Shown here: in pieces, positions 1-9,400 of the stretch
Position numbering within the stretch: the first letter of the stretch is position 1
Layout of the letters: each line of letters opens with the position of its first letter
Notes under the pieces: generated by a model
Told to the model about the DNA's origin: nothing
Database searches by the model: none
What the model saw: only the letters and a program-made list of their open reading frames with translations
Program-made: the position numbers and the translations under genes
Assembly: GCA_902798385.1 (NCBI GenBank)
Contig: CADBWK010000023.1
Coordinates: forward strand, 1-36,025
DNA: 36,025 bases
Reading direction: 5' to 3'
Source: an uncultured Bacteroidales bacterium
GTDB lineage: Bacteria > Bacteroidota > Bacteroidia > Bacteroidales > Paludibacteraceae

Positions 1-64
1 TCGGACTCGAACCAACGACCGCTGGATTACAAATCTAGTGCTCTACCAACTGAGCTATAGAGGC
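1..64 (-). tRNA. tRNA-Thr (anticodon UGU), 3' end cut by window edge
   Basis: On the minus strand the sequence reads as a tRNA starting GCCTCTA at position 64, with a D arm (GCTC...GAGC), a 7-nt anticodon loop TTTGTAA with anticodon TGT at 29-31, and a T loop TTCGAGT. The 3' half of the acceptor stem lies outside the window. The anticodon stem CTAGA/TCCAG has one A-C mismatch in the middle, which is unusual. A Bacteroidales-type promoter lies directly upstream, so it is probably transcribed from its own promoter. Confidence 0.9.
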
Positions 65-95
65 GCACTACCAACCTTTTGGTCGAAAGCGGGTG

Positions 96-127
96 CAAAA
101 GTACTGCTTTTTTTTGACATGACCAAA
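96..127 (-). promoter_or_regulatory. Promoter of tRNA-Thr
   Basis: On the minus strand TTTG (124-127) is followed by exactly 20 nt and then TACTTTTG (96-103). This matches the known Bacteroidales primary sigma consensus TTTG / TAnnTTTG. The sequence around the -7 box is nearly identical to that upstream of tRNA-Phe (28138-28160), and the leader CACCCGCTTTCG after it is also shared by the two tRNA genes. Confidence 0.85.
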
Positions 128-202
128 TATTTTTGCAAAAAAATGCATTTTTACCCTCATTTTTTTCTTTTTGCACGCTATATATAACAATATTGAACGC
201 GC

Positions 203-225
203 AGCGCGCGTACATGGCGCGCGCT
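203..225 (-). terminator. Hairpin after the GH9 gene, possible end of the beta-glucan operon
   Basis: AGCGCGCG (203-210) pairs perfectly over 8 bp with CGCGCGCT (218-225) around a 7-nt loop. It lies 18 nt past the stop of the GH9 gene, the last gene of the operon. On the minus strand it is followed by AT-rich sequence but not by a clean run of T, so a rho-independent terminator is plausible, not certain. Confidence 0.4.
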
Positions 226-242
226 ACACGTAAAACCTGTCA

Positions 243-2063
243 CTACTCGAGGGCATCGATACCTGCGGTGAGTGCAAAGAGGGTGACGTTCCAGTTGATA
301 GTCACCTCGTTGGTAGCATACGAAGGTTGCTTATCGAGGTAGGACTCATCTGCTGTCACGTTCTTTGGATACTTGACGCCATCGGTCTCAGCATCCTGAC
401 GTGCAGGGTTTGGCCCTCCGGCAAGGAAACCCGGATGGGTGCCCTTCGGATGCGAATAAGAGAGACGATGGTGCGGATGGGACGAAGGGTGCGAACCAAA
501 GCCCGTAACAAAGCAGTACCCAGTGCTGTTCTGACCGAGGATGTAATTGAGGCACCGCTCGGCATTGACAAGATATTTATGTTCGCCCGTCAGACGATAA
601 GCATAGAGGCACTCGATACCTCGCCAGCAACAGCCCTCGGAGTTACAACCCCAGAAGAAATCCGACTCCTCATTGCCGTAGGGGGAACGGAAGACGGAGT
701 TCTCAACTTTGTCGAGGAAGGGCTGGAGATAGTCTAACAACGCGGTTGTTAGATCTTTGATTGTTGATTGTTGATTGTTGATTTCATCATAGTGCATGAG
801 GAGTTCGAGGTAACCCAGTTCGGCCACGTTGCCCCATACGGCAGGGGTATATTGACCGTTGGCTTCTGCGATCGCTTTGGCATGGTCCGTAGCAACCATT
901 TTATATGCATTTTCTCCGGTAAGGAGAGCCAGTTCGATAGCCGCCCAGTAGAACTCGTCATGCACATCGAAGTCGTCGTACGCACCAGTATTGATGGCAG
1001 GTGTGAACTGCTCATTGAGCGCCGGCTGATTGTAGTAGATATCGGGGTGCTCGAGTGCCCAGGCGAAGGCCATCTCGGCTGCTTCTTTGGCTTGTGCACA
1101 GAAGTCAGGATCGTAGGGGGCATAGACACGTGCAGCAAGTGCCATGGTCGCGGCAAAATCGAGTGTTGCCGCGGTGGTCTTGAGCACGACGTAACGTTGC
1201 TGCTTGCACTGATCGGGGCGAATGAACTTCTCGAAGTTCGGCGTGGTCAGTTTGTGATAGACACCACCATCAAGATCCTGCATGGTCATCATCCAGCGGA
1301 TGTTGTACATTGCCTCGGCGAGCATATCAGGGACATGAGGGGTTACAGGTGACGGGTTACCGGTTGTGGATTCCGGGATGTTGAGGTTGAGGGTATCGAA
1401 ATACGCTTTGTTCATCTCGTACGCCATGAGCCACACGCCCATCGTATAACCGGAGTTGACGATGTACTTATTGTAATCGCCGGCATCGTACCAACCACCC
1501 GGGGAGGAGATAACCGTTCCTTCGGGACGTTCATCGGTGGCCGCCGAAGCATGTACGAGCACATGATCGTCCGGATGACCGGCTTTGCGAGCATAACCTT
1601 CGGCATAGGGTTCGACAATATCCATCGATGCGCGCTGATAATAGAACGCACGGAGAGCCTTACGTGTCAGCTCCTTGTAAGGACGATCCTTAATGATGAA
1701 ATGAGCCGCTGCGCTTAATGATGGAATGATGAGTGTATATTCACCCACACTGTCCAAGGCAGAGAAATCTACGATCTGACAGGTCTTGCCCGAGACAGGA
1801 TTCGCCATGGTTGCAGAGGCAACTCCACGCCACACTGTGTCACCTGCCGCATTGAGAATGAACACTTCGTAAGGAGCGGCGTTGAGCGAATCGACATCGA
1901 TAGTCGCCGTCATCTCCTGCAGCGGTGCGAAGCCGACTTGGTTCATTCTTATCGGCTGCTCCTTCGGGCGATGACACGCCACGAGCGAGCAGACCGCTAA
2001 GAATACTATTGGTAATTTGTAATTCTCTGCCGCAAGGGCGCGATTAACTTCGTTTTTGGTCAT
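243..2063 (-). CDS. GH9 endoglucanase lipoprotein with N-terminal Ig-like domain
   Basis: Predicted 606-residue beta-1,4-glucanase of family GH9. The start at 2063 is chosen because it gives a lipoprotein signal peptide ending SLVAC (lipid Cys30) and sits 7 nt after the transporter stop; an upstream extension in the same frame runs into that gene. Residues about 38-125 look like the Ig-like domain found before GH9 catalytic domains (IRMNQVGF at its start). GGWYDAGDYNKY at about 190-201 carries the paired catalytic Asp residues, HPHHRLS is the conserved His/Arg motif, and NEVTINWN near the C-terminus carries the proton-donor Glu (about 586). Last gene of the beta-glucan operon. After the lipid Cys comes HRPKEQ, without the acidic run typical of surface-exported lipoproteins, so it may face the periplasm (inference). 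Two heptamer repeat tracts lie inside the gene. Confidence 0.92.
   Translation of the reverse strand: MTKNEVNRALAAENYKLPIVFLAVCSLVACHRPKEQPIRMNQVGFAPLQEMTATIDVDSLNAAPYEVFILNAAGDTVWRGVASATMANPVSGKTCQIVDFSALDSVGEYTLIIPSLSAAAHFIIKDRPYKELTRKALRAFYYQRASMDIVEPYAEGYARKAGHPDDHVLVHASAATDERPEGTVISSPGGWYDAGDYNKYIVNSGYTMGVWLMAYEMNKAYFDTLNLNIPESTTGNPSPVTPHVPDMLAEAMYNIRWMMTMQDLDGGVYHKLTTPNFEKFIRPDQCKQQRYVVLKTTAATLDFAATMALAARVYAPYDPDFCAQAKEAAEMAFAWALEHPDIYYNQPALNEQFTPAINTGAYDDFDVHDEFYWAAIELALLTGENAYKMVATDHAKAIAEANGQYTPAVWGNVAELGYLELLMHYDEINNQQSTIKDLTTALLDYLQPFLDKVENSVFRSPYGNEESDFFWGCNSEGCCWRGIECLYAYRLTGEHKYLVNAERCLNYILGQNSTGYCFVTGFGSHPSSHPHHRLSYSHPKGTHPGFLAGGPNPARQDAETDGVKYPKNVTADESYLDKQPSYATNEVTINWNVTLFALTAGIDALE
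757..785. repeat. Heptamer tandem repeat TTGTTGA inside GH9 gene
   Basis: Three exact copies of TTGTTGA (761-781) with partial copies on both sides. On the coding strand they read as the loop residues EINNQQSTIKD. Three units make 21 nt, so the frame is kept. This looks like a short tandemly repeated element tolerated within the protein. Confidence 0.8.
1341..1368. repeat. Degenerate heptamer repeat GGTTACV inside GH9 gene
   Basis: Four consecutive 7-nt units: GGTTACA, GGTGACG, GGTTACC, GGTTGTG. They encode the Thr/Pro/Ser-rich stretch STTGNPSPVTPHV. Reverse-complemented, the unit resembles GTAACCT, which is repeated in trmO at 27559-27579. Confidence 0.6.
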
Positions 2064-2070
2064 TGGTGAT

Positions 2071-3417
2071 TTACTTTTTAAGCGGGAATTTATAGGCGAG
2101 GAGCGCCATGATGGCTGCAATGACAGCCGGGAAGAGGGAGAAGAGTGCCCATACCATGGTGCGCACCGATTCCTCATTCACGATAACAACGATGGTCTCG
2201 CCGGTGGTCATGTCGGTATGGGAAACGAGTCCTGCGTAGCCTAAGAGCAGTGCGATGAGACTACCGGAGATAGCACCTCCGAACTTCTGCGCCATCGTTC
2301 CGGACGAGAAGATAAGTCCCGTGGAACTCGTTCCGTTTTTCTCGGTAGCATAGTCCGCCACATCTGCGTACATCGACCAGATCAGCGGCGAGTACAGTCC
2401 TGCGCCTACCGAAGCGAGCATGGAAACGGCCACCATCGCCCATATATAAGCGGCGTCCATCGGGATAAAGAAATAACCTACCGAGAAGACGCAGCAGATG
2501 ACCGATGCCCACACGAATGCCATGCGTTTGGAACCGACCCAACGCGTGAACGCCGGGCTGAGTGCACCGAAGATCATACAGGTCACTTCGCTGAAGGCCA
2601 TGAACATCGTATAGTTGATGATGAAGCGACCGATCGTCACGTCGCCGCCAAGGCAATAGGTAATCATATATCCTGCTACGGCATAGCGGAAACCGTTAAA
2701 GAAATTCGTGCAGAACGCCACGGAGGTCATATAGACCCACGGCTTGTTGCGGAAGAGATCCGCGAACTGCTTGAAACTGAATTTCTCCGCTATGATGGGT
2801 TTATGCCGTTCGCGAGTCAGGAGTCCGCAAGCGAGTGTCATCGCTGCCGCAACGAGTCCGAAGAAAGCACCCAATACGGCATACTGGTGTTGCTCCGTGC
2901 CGCCTATCATCTTCTGCAGGTACGGGAAGATGATAAGGGTGATGAAACCCATCGCGTACGCACCTACCATACGGAAGGCGGAGAACTGGTTCTTCTCATC
3001 ATCGTCGGTGGTCATCACGCCGAGCAACGAGCCGTAGGGCACGTTCACAGCCGTATAGACTGCCATCATCAGCAGGTAGAATCCGTACGCCCATATACGC
3101 TTGCCCGTCATGCCCAGTTCGGGTGTGAAGAGCAGCAGGGCGAAGATAATGCCGAAGGGTATCGAACCGAAGATGAGCCAGGGGCGATAGGTGCCCCAAC
3201 GGGTCTTTGTACGGTCCGCGATGGAACCCATGAGCGGATCGGTGAACACATCGAAGATACGTGCCGTGAGCATCAGGGCAGCCGCATCCGCGAAAGTGAG
3301 GCCGAACACATGGGTAAAGAACATCGGGAAGGCGATGGACATAATTTTCCAGGTGATACCGCCCGAAGCGGCATCACCCAGAGCATATGCTATTTTTTCT
3401 CGTAAGGGAACAGCCAT
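2071..3417 (-). CDS. GPH-family (MelB-like) MFS sugar:cation symporter
   Basis: Predicted 448-residue inner-membrane symporter with about twelve hydrophobic segments. The N-terminus MAVPLREKIAYALGDAASG and the DPLMGSIADRTKTRWGTYRPW loop are typical of the glycoside-pentoside-hexuronide:cation family. The start at 3417 is supported because ATG overlaps the stop of the upstream lipoprotein gene as TAATG, suggesting translational coupling; a longer upstream reading would run into that gene. Given its position between the SusCD genes and GH9, and the cellobiose phosphorylase in the same operon, cello-oligosaccharide or cellobiose import from periplasm to cytoplasm is the likely role. The substrate is inferred from context only. 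Confidence 0.92.
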   Translation of the reverse strand: MAVPLREKIAYALGDAASGGITWKIMSIAFPMFFTHVFGLTFADAAALMLTARIFDVFTDPLMGSIADRTKTRWGTYRPWLIFGSIPFGIIFALLLFTPELGMTGKRIWAYGFYLLMMAVYTAVNVPYGSLLGVMTTDDDEKNQFSAFRMVGAYAMGFITLIIFPYLQKMIGGTEQHQYAVLGAFFGLVAAAMTLACGLLTRERHKPIIAEKFSFKQFADLFRNKPWVYMTSVAFCTNFFNGFRYAVAGYMITYCLGGDVTIGRFIINYTMFMAFSEVTCMIFGALSPAFTRWVGSKRMAFVWASVICCVFSVGYFFIPMDAAYIWAMVAVSMLASVGAGLYSPLIWSMYADVADYATEKNGTSSTGLIFSSGTMAQKFGGAISGSLIALLLGYAGLVSHTDMTTGETIVVIVNEESVRTMVWALFSLFPAVIAAIMALLAYKFPLKK

Positions 3418-4685
3418 TATTTGTACGTGATTTTGTTGATTTGCAATCCCCAACCTACAAGCGACATCGCACCGCAAGTCTCTACTTTGTTCTTGCAGTC
3501 CGCGTTATACGTGAACGTGAAAGGACTCGGCGCTGAACCCATATCCATCTGACCTACCAAGTCCCAGCCGTCCCACCAAGGAGTAGTGATACGGAGTGCC
3601 TGGTACTCCTTATATTCTGCACCTTCGTAGTAACCTTCGTGACCTGAAGGCAGTTTCTCGAAATAGATGAGAATCGTTGCGTTCTCCGGCACTTGTGCCA
3701 TATCTTCTTTCGCTACCTTGACACGATCAGCGTCCCACAGGATATACTGCGGGCCTACCCAGAGATTCTTCTCCTCGCTGACAACGGTCTTGACCTGTGC
3801 AAACGTTCCGTCTGCGGTGATAAAGAGTACATCCGAGCCGTCGTTGTTCTTCATCGAGAGCGTGTGCTCACCTATCTCAGCTGCGGGTGCTGTAAGGGTA
3901 ACGGAAGTAGCAGTGACGGTAAGTTCAGTGATGGTCTGATCGTCCACGGTGACAGACGCTACGTTCTGGAGGTTCACACCCGTGATGGTCCATGTATCTC
4001 CTGGAACAAACTCGCCGAATCCGTCCAGAGCAACTGCACCATTGTGCACGCCCACGAGGTTCGAACCGTACATCTTGCCTTCGGCATCGGCAAAGAACAT
4101 GTAGTAGTTACCATTCTGCGTCTCGGGCAAAGTAAACTTGAGTTGCGCTGCAGTCTTGGAGGTCGGTTCTACGGAACAAACCACGTCCGTACCATAGAGG
4201 TCGTTGGTCAGTTTGATCGTAGCCACTTGATCCAGATTGTCTCCATCGACCGTCATCTCCATACCGGGAACGAGGTGTCTGCCTCCTGCCGGTAACGCAG
4301 CATAAGGATCGGTCGGATACGGTTTGACAGTGACCGAACCGGTACGCTCCGTACGTTTACCTTTGGTCGTAACCGCCTCGATCATGAGGGCGTACTTACC
4401 GGCAGAGAAGCACATGTTGATCTTCGTGCCGGTGAATATCTTCTGTCCGTCGAGGTACAAGTTGACCGTTGTATAACGGGACGGCGTTACGGTGACAGAG
4501 TCAAAGAGCGGCGTATCGGGGTTAGCGAGGCTATATGTGAACGAACCCGTACCGGACTCATTATACGGCTTTAATATCTGCGGCGCATCGTCTTCCGTCT
4601 GGGTATCAAACGGCGTCTCGTTCTCACAAGCGGTGAAGGAGACGAGCAGTGCTAAAGCTGCTAAATATAAAAACTTTGTTTTCAT
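3417..4685 (-). CDS. Surface glycan-binding lipoprotein (SusE-position) with IPT/TIG-like domains
   Basis: Predicted 422-residue lipoprotein; the signal peptide ends SFTAC and is followed by acidic ENETPFD, consistent with surface export. Residues about 115-290 hold two Ig-like TIG/IPT-type repeats (VPGMEMTVDGDNLDQVATI and VPGDTWTITGVNLQNVASV). The last 115 residues (from EKNLWVGPQYILWD) form a domain related to the two repeats of the secreted protein at 9391-10407: Trp-rich start, a KL/NF-DNY or WWDGWD segment, then a C-terminal GxGxxIxKIT-type strand. It sits directly after SusD, where such PULs usually encode surface glycan-binding proteins, so cellulose/beta-glucan binding at the cell surface is inferred. 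Confidence 0.88.
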   Translation of the reverse strand: MKTKFLYLAALALLVSFTACENETPFDTQTEDDAPQILKPYNESGTGSFTYSLANPDTPLFDSVTVTPSRYTTVNLYLDGQKIFTGTKINMCFSAGKYALMIEAVTTKGKRTERTGSVTVKPYPTDPYAALPAGGRHLVPGMEMTVDGDNLDQVATIKLTNDLYGTDVVCSVEPTSKTAAQLKFTLPETQNGNYYMFFADAEGKMYGSNLVGVHNGAVALDGFGEFVPGDTWTITGVNLQNVASVTVDDQTITELTVTATSVTLTAPAAEIGEHTLSMKNNDGSDVLFITADGTFAQVKTVVSEEKNLWVGPQYILWDADRVKVAKEDMAQVPENATILIYFEKLPSGHEGYYEGAEYKEYQALRITTPWWDGWDLVGQMDMGSAPSPFTFTYNADCKNKVETCGAMSLVGWGLQINKITYK

Positions 4686-4703
4686 AATGGTTATTATTTT
4701 CGT

Positions 4704-4735
4704 GATAACGTTATAACGTCATGACGTCATGACGA
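4704..4735. repeat. Octamer tandem repeat between SusD and the glycan-binding lipoprotein gene
   Basis: Four consecutive 8-nt units fill most of the 57-nt gap: GATAACGT, TATAACGT, CATGACGT, CATGACGA. The central part is palindromic (CATGACGTCATG). It resembles in size and placement the octamer tract at 31449-31480. No function can be assigned. Confidence 0.7.
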
Positions 4736-4742
4736 ACATTTC

Positions 4743-6440
4743 TTATTTAACATCCCACCAGAGAGGTGCGTGCCAGTTGTACTCACCGGTCACCCGTGCT
4801 TTAGCGGCATCATATTCCGCCTTGTTATACGTCTCTTCCTTGAGCGGATAGCAGAAGCGAACCGGAATCTCGTCACCGTCGACGGGTTTATTCTTTCCAT
4901 TCGGATCCGGTGGAGTCAGTTTGGGAATGTCCGAACGACGTACGTTCGCCCAAGCCTCAGCGGGGTTATGGAAATGGAGTATCCAAGCCTGCGTATTGAT
5001 CTGGTTCGTTTGCTGGTCGGCAGAAGCGCCGAAAGCGATCGTCGGTTGAGCGAGGTAGGTTGCATACTCGCCGTCCGTGATAGCGGAGCAGCCGTAGTAG
5101 TCGGAATACAGATCCATCGCAGCACGGATACCTGCCTCATAGTAGCCCTTGGCATTGTCACCATTCCAGCCCTTCACAGCAGCCTCGGCACGCAGGAAGC
5201 ACACTTCGGCGTAGGTCATGAGCACACCCGGGTTGTCGGAACGCAGGAAGTTATTCGCCAGTTTAGGCATCAGCCAACGCGGATTCGTATTCGGGTTGTA
5301 ACTCGGATGAGCCACCTGAATCTTTGCTATCTGGTTTGCCAACGGGCTACCCGGGATATCGGTATAACTTGGCCAGTTATCCCAAGAGAACTCACCCGGA
5401 GCGATCATGTAGATCAGGTCTGTTCCCGGATTAGCGGCTACCGTAGCCATGAGAGAATCGGTCATGTCGATTCGACCGTCCGCACTGGAGAGGGACATGA
5501 AGTCATCGATATAGAAACGACAGAGACGCGTTGTACGCGGGTCATTGTGGTTATAGAGTTGTTCCCACAATGTCTGGCAGATATAAGTCGGGTTGTTCGC
5601 AGGGTCATTGCCGTAGAAATATTTCGACAGCGCGTTGCCGCGGAAGTCTTTATAAGACTCTTGACCGAAACTATAGCTGACATTCATGTGTTTGACACAT
5701 GCGTTATCGAGCGCACTGTTCATCACACCGTCTGCGAGTGCTTCGTTGAACCAAATCGATGCCGAGTCCGATCTGACCTCTGATACACGCATAGCGTAAC
5801 GCAGACGGAGCGAGTTAGCAAAACTCTTCCATGCATCGATATCGCCTTGGAACAGGGGATCGCTGCTGATCGGGTCTTTTTGGATATCAAACAGTTTGAC
5901 AGCTTCTTTCAGTTCGGTAAAGAACGAGCTGTAGATAGACTCCTGGGTATCGTATGCCGGTTGGGAATTGCCATTGACGGACGCCATACCGGCTTGGGTA
6001 TAAGGAATATCACCATAGTAGTCCGTCAACACGCCGCCTATATAGACGCGGAAGATACGCAAAGCAGCCAGGTAGTTTACCTTGGTCGGATCATCTTTGA
6101 TCTGGTTAATGGCATCCGTCAGGTTACGGATAGCACCCGGGTAGAGGTTATTCCAAGGACGTCCCATCTCCTGGTCATCCGCACGGTGCTGACCGCCGTA
6201 GTACGCGGTATTCCAGCAACCCATGAGATGTTGCACAAACGCATAGGTATAGAGACGATGTACGTCCACATAATTCATATCTCCGTACATCTCCAACTCA
6301 GCAAAGGTGAGTTGCAGTGCAGGACTCGTGTGATCCGTTTTGGTCGGATCGGTATTGATCTCCTCGTAAATCTTGTCGGAGCAAGAAACGAGTACAGCCG
6401 CAAAAGCGAACAGGATAAAAAGTTTCTTTGTCATATTCAT
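4743..6440 (-). CDS. SusD/RagB-family glycan-binding lipoprotein
   Basis: Predicted 565-residue outer-membrane lipoprotein of the SusD family (SusD-like group 2). The signal peptide ends VLVSC, followed by acidic SDKIYEE. Family features include the NxDPT segment near the N-terminus (EINTDPTKTDH), the TPR-like helical region with LRIFRVYIGGVLTDYYGDIPY, FANSLRLRYAMRV, and the C-terminal WANVRRSDIPKLTPP segment. It starts 15 nt after the SusC stop; the second ATG at 6434 is an equally good start. It works as the lid and binding partner of the SusC transporter. The substrate is inferred from the neighbouring GH5, GH9 and GH94 genes. Confidence 0.95.
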   Translation of the reverse strand: MNMTKKLFILFAFAAVLVSCSDKIYEEINTDPTKTDHTSPALQLTFAELEMYGDMNYVDVHRLYTYAFVQHLMGCWNTAYYGGQHRADDQEMGRPWNNLYPGAIRNLTDAINQIKDDPTKVNYLAALRIFRVYIGGVLTDYYGDIPYTQAGMASVNGNSQPAYDTQESIYSSFFTELKEAVKLFDIQKDPISSDPLFQGDIDAWKSFANSLRLRYAMRVSEVRSDSASIWFNEALADGVMNSALDNACVKHMNVSYSFGQESYKDFRGNALSKYFYGNDPANNPTYICQTLWEQLYNHNDPRTTRLCRFYIDDFMSLSSADGRIDMTDSLMATVAANPGTDLIYMIAPGEFSWDNWPSYTDIPGSPLANQIAKIQVAHPSYNPNTNPRWLMPKLANNFLRSDNPGVLMTYAEVCFLRAEAAVKGWNGDNAKGYYEAGIRAAMDLYSDYYGCSAITDGEYATYLAQPTIAFGASADQQTNQINTQAWILHFHNPAEAWANVRRSDIPKLTPPDPNGKNKPVDGDEIPVRFCYPLKEETYNKAEYDAAKARVTGEYNWHAPLWWDVK

Positions 6441-6455
6441 ACAGGATTTAGAGGG

Positions 6456-9400
6456 TTAGAACTTTATATTGAAGTTAAGACCGTAGCTGCGACGGCTCGG
6501 GAGCGAACCGTACTCCAGACCAAGGCCGGACGTGTTATACTGGGCATCCGGATCGATATCCTTGATGTTCTTCCATACGATGAAGGGATTACGGGCTACG
6601 AAGCTGATACCTACATGCTTTACGATACCTTTCTTATCAAGCCAGTTCTTCGGGAAATCCAAAGTCAGGGTCAACTCACGGCACTTGATATAGGAGTTAT
6701 CGTAGATGAACAGTTCAGGTGTGCTACGCGATACCTCCAACCAGTAAGTCTCCGGGTTGACATAGATATCGTTCTCGCGATAGGTACCGTCTCCGTTATC
6801 GATGACACCATCCACAAGGTAACCACCGGTTGCTTTCCAACCGCTGGTGACACCTGCAGCACGACGTGCCTCTTCGGAAGCGTACCACTCGGCACGTCCC
6901 ACGAGGGTCTCTTTGGCTTTACCAGTCTCAAATGCCGAACGCTCGGACATGGAGAACAGGTCTGCTCCTACCTTCACATCGAATAGCGCAGTGAGGCTGA
7001 CCATCTTATAACGCAAAGTCGTACTCAAACCGCCGGTCCAGTTCCATTGTGCATTACCGAGCACTTTGTTCTCCTTGGTATAGGTCGGCAGACCGGTTGC
7101 AGCATCCACGATGATGCGTCCCTCCTCGTTACGAGCGAATGCCGGGCCGCAGATAGCGCCGTACTCTTCGCCTTCGCGAGCAGCCACATAGACATTACAC
7201 CAAGTAGCTTTCGCCAACTCCAACTCCGTCGTTCCCTCGACTAACTTGAGCACTTTGTTGATATTCTTCGACCAGTTGATACCGAGATCCCAACTGAAGT
7301 CCTTGGTTTGCACGAGACGCGCACCAAAGGTGATCTCAAAACCTTGATTCAAGATATCACCGGCATTGATCAAACGATACTCATAACCGCTCGCTTGAGA
7401 GGTAGCCATATGGATGATCTGATCACGTGAGTTCTGATGATAGAAGGTGAAGTCGAGGCTGATACGCTGGTTGCACCACTTGGTCTCAAAACCTGCTTCG
7501 ATAGAACGTGTGCGGGTCGGACGAAGATCAGCATTCGGCACGAGGTTGCCATACACAGAACCGATGGTATAACCCGGATAGCCGAACTGCGATTTGGAAT
7601 AACGCAATGCCAACTGATACGGATCGGTATCGCTACCTACCTCTGCCCAACTCAAACGTAACTTACCGTACGGCAGCACTTTGCGGTTGGATTTGATCAA
7701 TTCGGAGAACACCCACGAACCGCTGACAGAAGGATAGACGTAGATGTTCTTACCCGGTGCGAGGGTCGAGGACTTATCGCCACGAACCGTTGCGTCGAGG
7801 TAGAGCATATGACGCCATCCGAGGTTCACCGAACCGAAGACAGAGACAATACGTTTGCGATAAGCGGATTCCTCAACAGACTGCTCTTCGAAGCTGTTCA
7901 TGGAAATCACCTCGCGTACACTCATGTCTGTTCCGGTATTGACGACTGTTCTGTTATTTACGTCATAAACGTTCGCACCGACCGTAGCCGTGAAGTCGAA
8001 ATCACCCCAACTATCCGTATAGACACCCAGGAACTCCGCATTGATCATACGGTTGTTCCAGTAGGTATTCTGCAGACGGCCTGCCTCGTAACCCGGGGTG
8101 GTCGGATATTTGAAGTCCGAGAACTCGAAACGGTTGAGCTCAGCACCGACCGTTGCCTGGATGCGAAGTTGCGGGATGATGGTATAAACGATCTTTCCGT
8201 TCATACGGAGCAGATCTTTGTAGGACTGGTTCTTGTTTTTATAGATATCCCAGTACGGGTTCACGTTATACGGATCCATACCGTTCCAGTTCTGGTACTC
8301 ACCGAGTTCGTTCTCGTAGTTCTTGAGCCATGCCTGGTCATAGGTGGTAGCGAGCGTCATGAGGTTCTTACCTACGTTCGACTTGTCGTCACCGAGTGCA
8401 GGACGGTTCTTCACATCCTCATGCACATAGTTGACATGGAAATCCAGATCCACCGGACCAAGGGAAGTGTTGGCACGCAGATTCAGCGTGTTACGGCTCA
8501 TGTTCGAGTTCGGGAGGATATCCTTGTTGCGTAGATCGGTATAGGTAAAACGGATACCGGTCTTACCGGTGTTCATCGAGATGACCGCTGTATTGGTAGC
8601 TGTGAAACCGAGATCGAAGAAATGAGCGGTGTTGTTCGGAATGATGTTAAACGGATGGGTCTGACCGTCATAGTAACGGAGTAACAGACCTTCGTCCGCT
8701 TTCGGCCCCCAGGACTTGTTGGTATTGCTTACAGCATCGATATTGTACATACCGTTCGAACCCATACCATACTCCTGTTGTACGTTGTCCCACTTACTCA
8801 ACTGGCTGTCAAATGTGAAGGAGCCGTTGTACTCCACACCCCATTTAGCGTCGCCGGTATTGGCTTTCTTGGTGGTAATGAGGATCACACCGTGGCTGGC
8901 ACGGCTACCGTAGAGGGCGGCAGCTGCCGGGCCTTTGAGGACAGACATCGACTCGATATCATCAGGGTTGATCGACGAGATACCGTCACCGAGGTCATAA
9001 CCGCCTTCGGTTCCTGCCTCACCGTAACCCGTGTTATCCATCGGCACACCATCCACTACATACAGCGGCTGGTTGTTACCCGTAATCTCCGTGGCACCAC
9101 GCAGTACGACGCGCGTCGAACCGGAAGCACCACCTGCGGTCTCCTGTACTACCAGACCGGCCACACGACCGGCGAGCGAGTTAGCTACGTTGACCTCTTT
9201 AGCTTTGGTCAGGTCTTCACCTTTGACCTCGCCCACCTCGTAACCCAAGGCTTTGCGGTCACGTTTGATACCTAAGGCGGTAACAACTACCTCTGAGAGG
9301 ACTTCGGTGTTTTCCGACATGGTGATGTGAATAGGGTTACCGGTCACTTTGACGGTCTGAGATGTGTAGCCCATGTAGGAGAACTCGAGTTCATCGCCTA

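Noticed and set aside
757-785. CRISPR array
   Set aside because: The repeats are 7-8 nt in direct contact without spacers, and there are no Cas genes in the window.
2064-2177. Longer N-terminus for the GH9 protein
   Set aside because: It would overlap the transporter gene by 107 nt and hide the lipoprotein signal peptide that starts at 2063.
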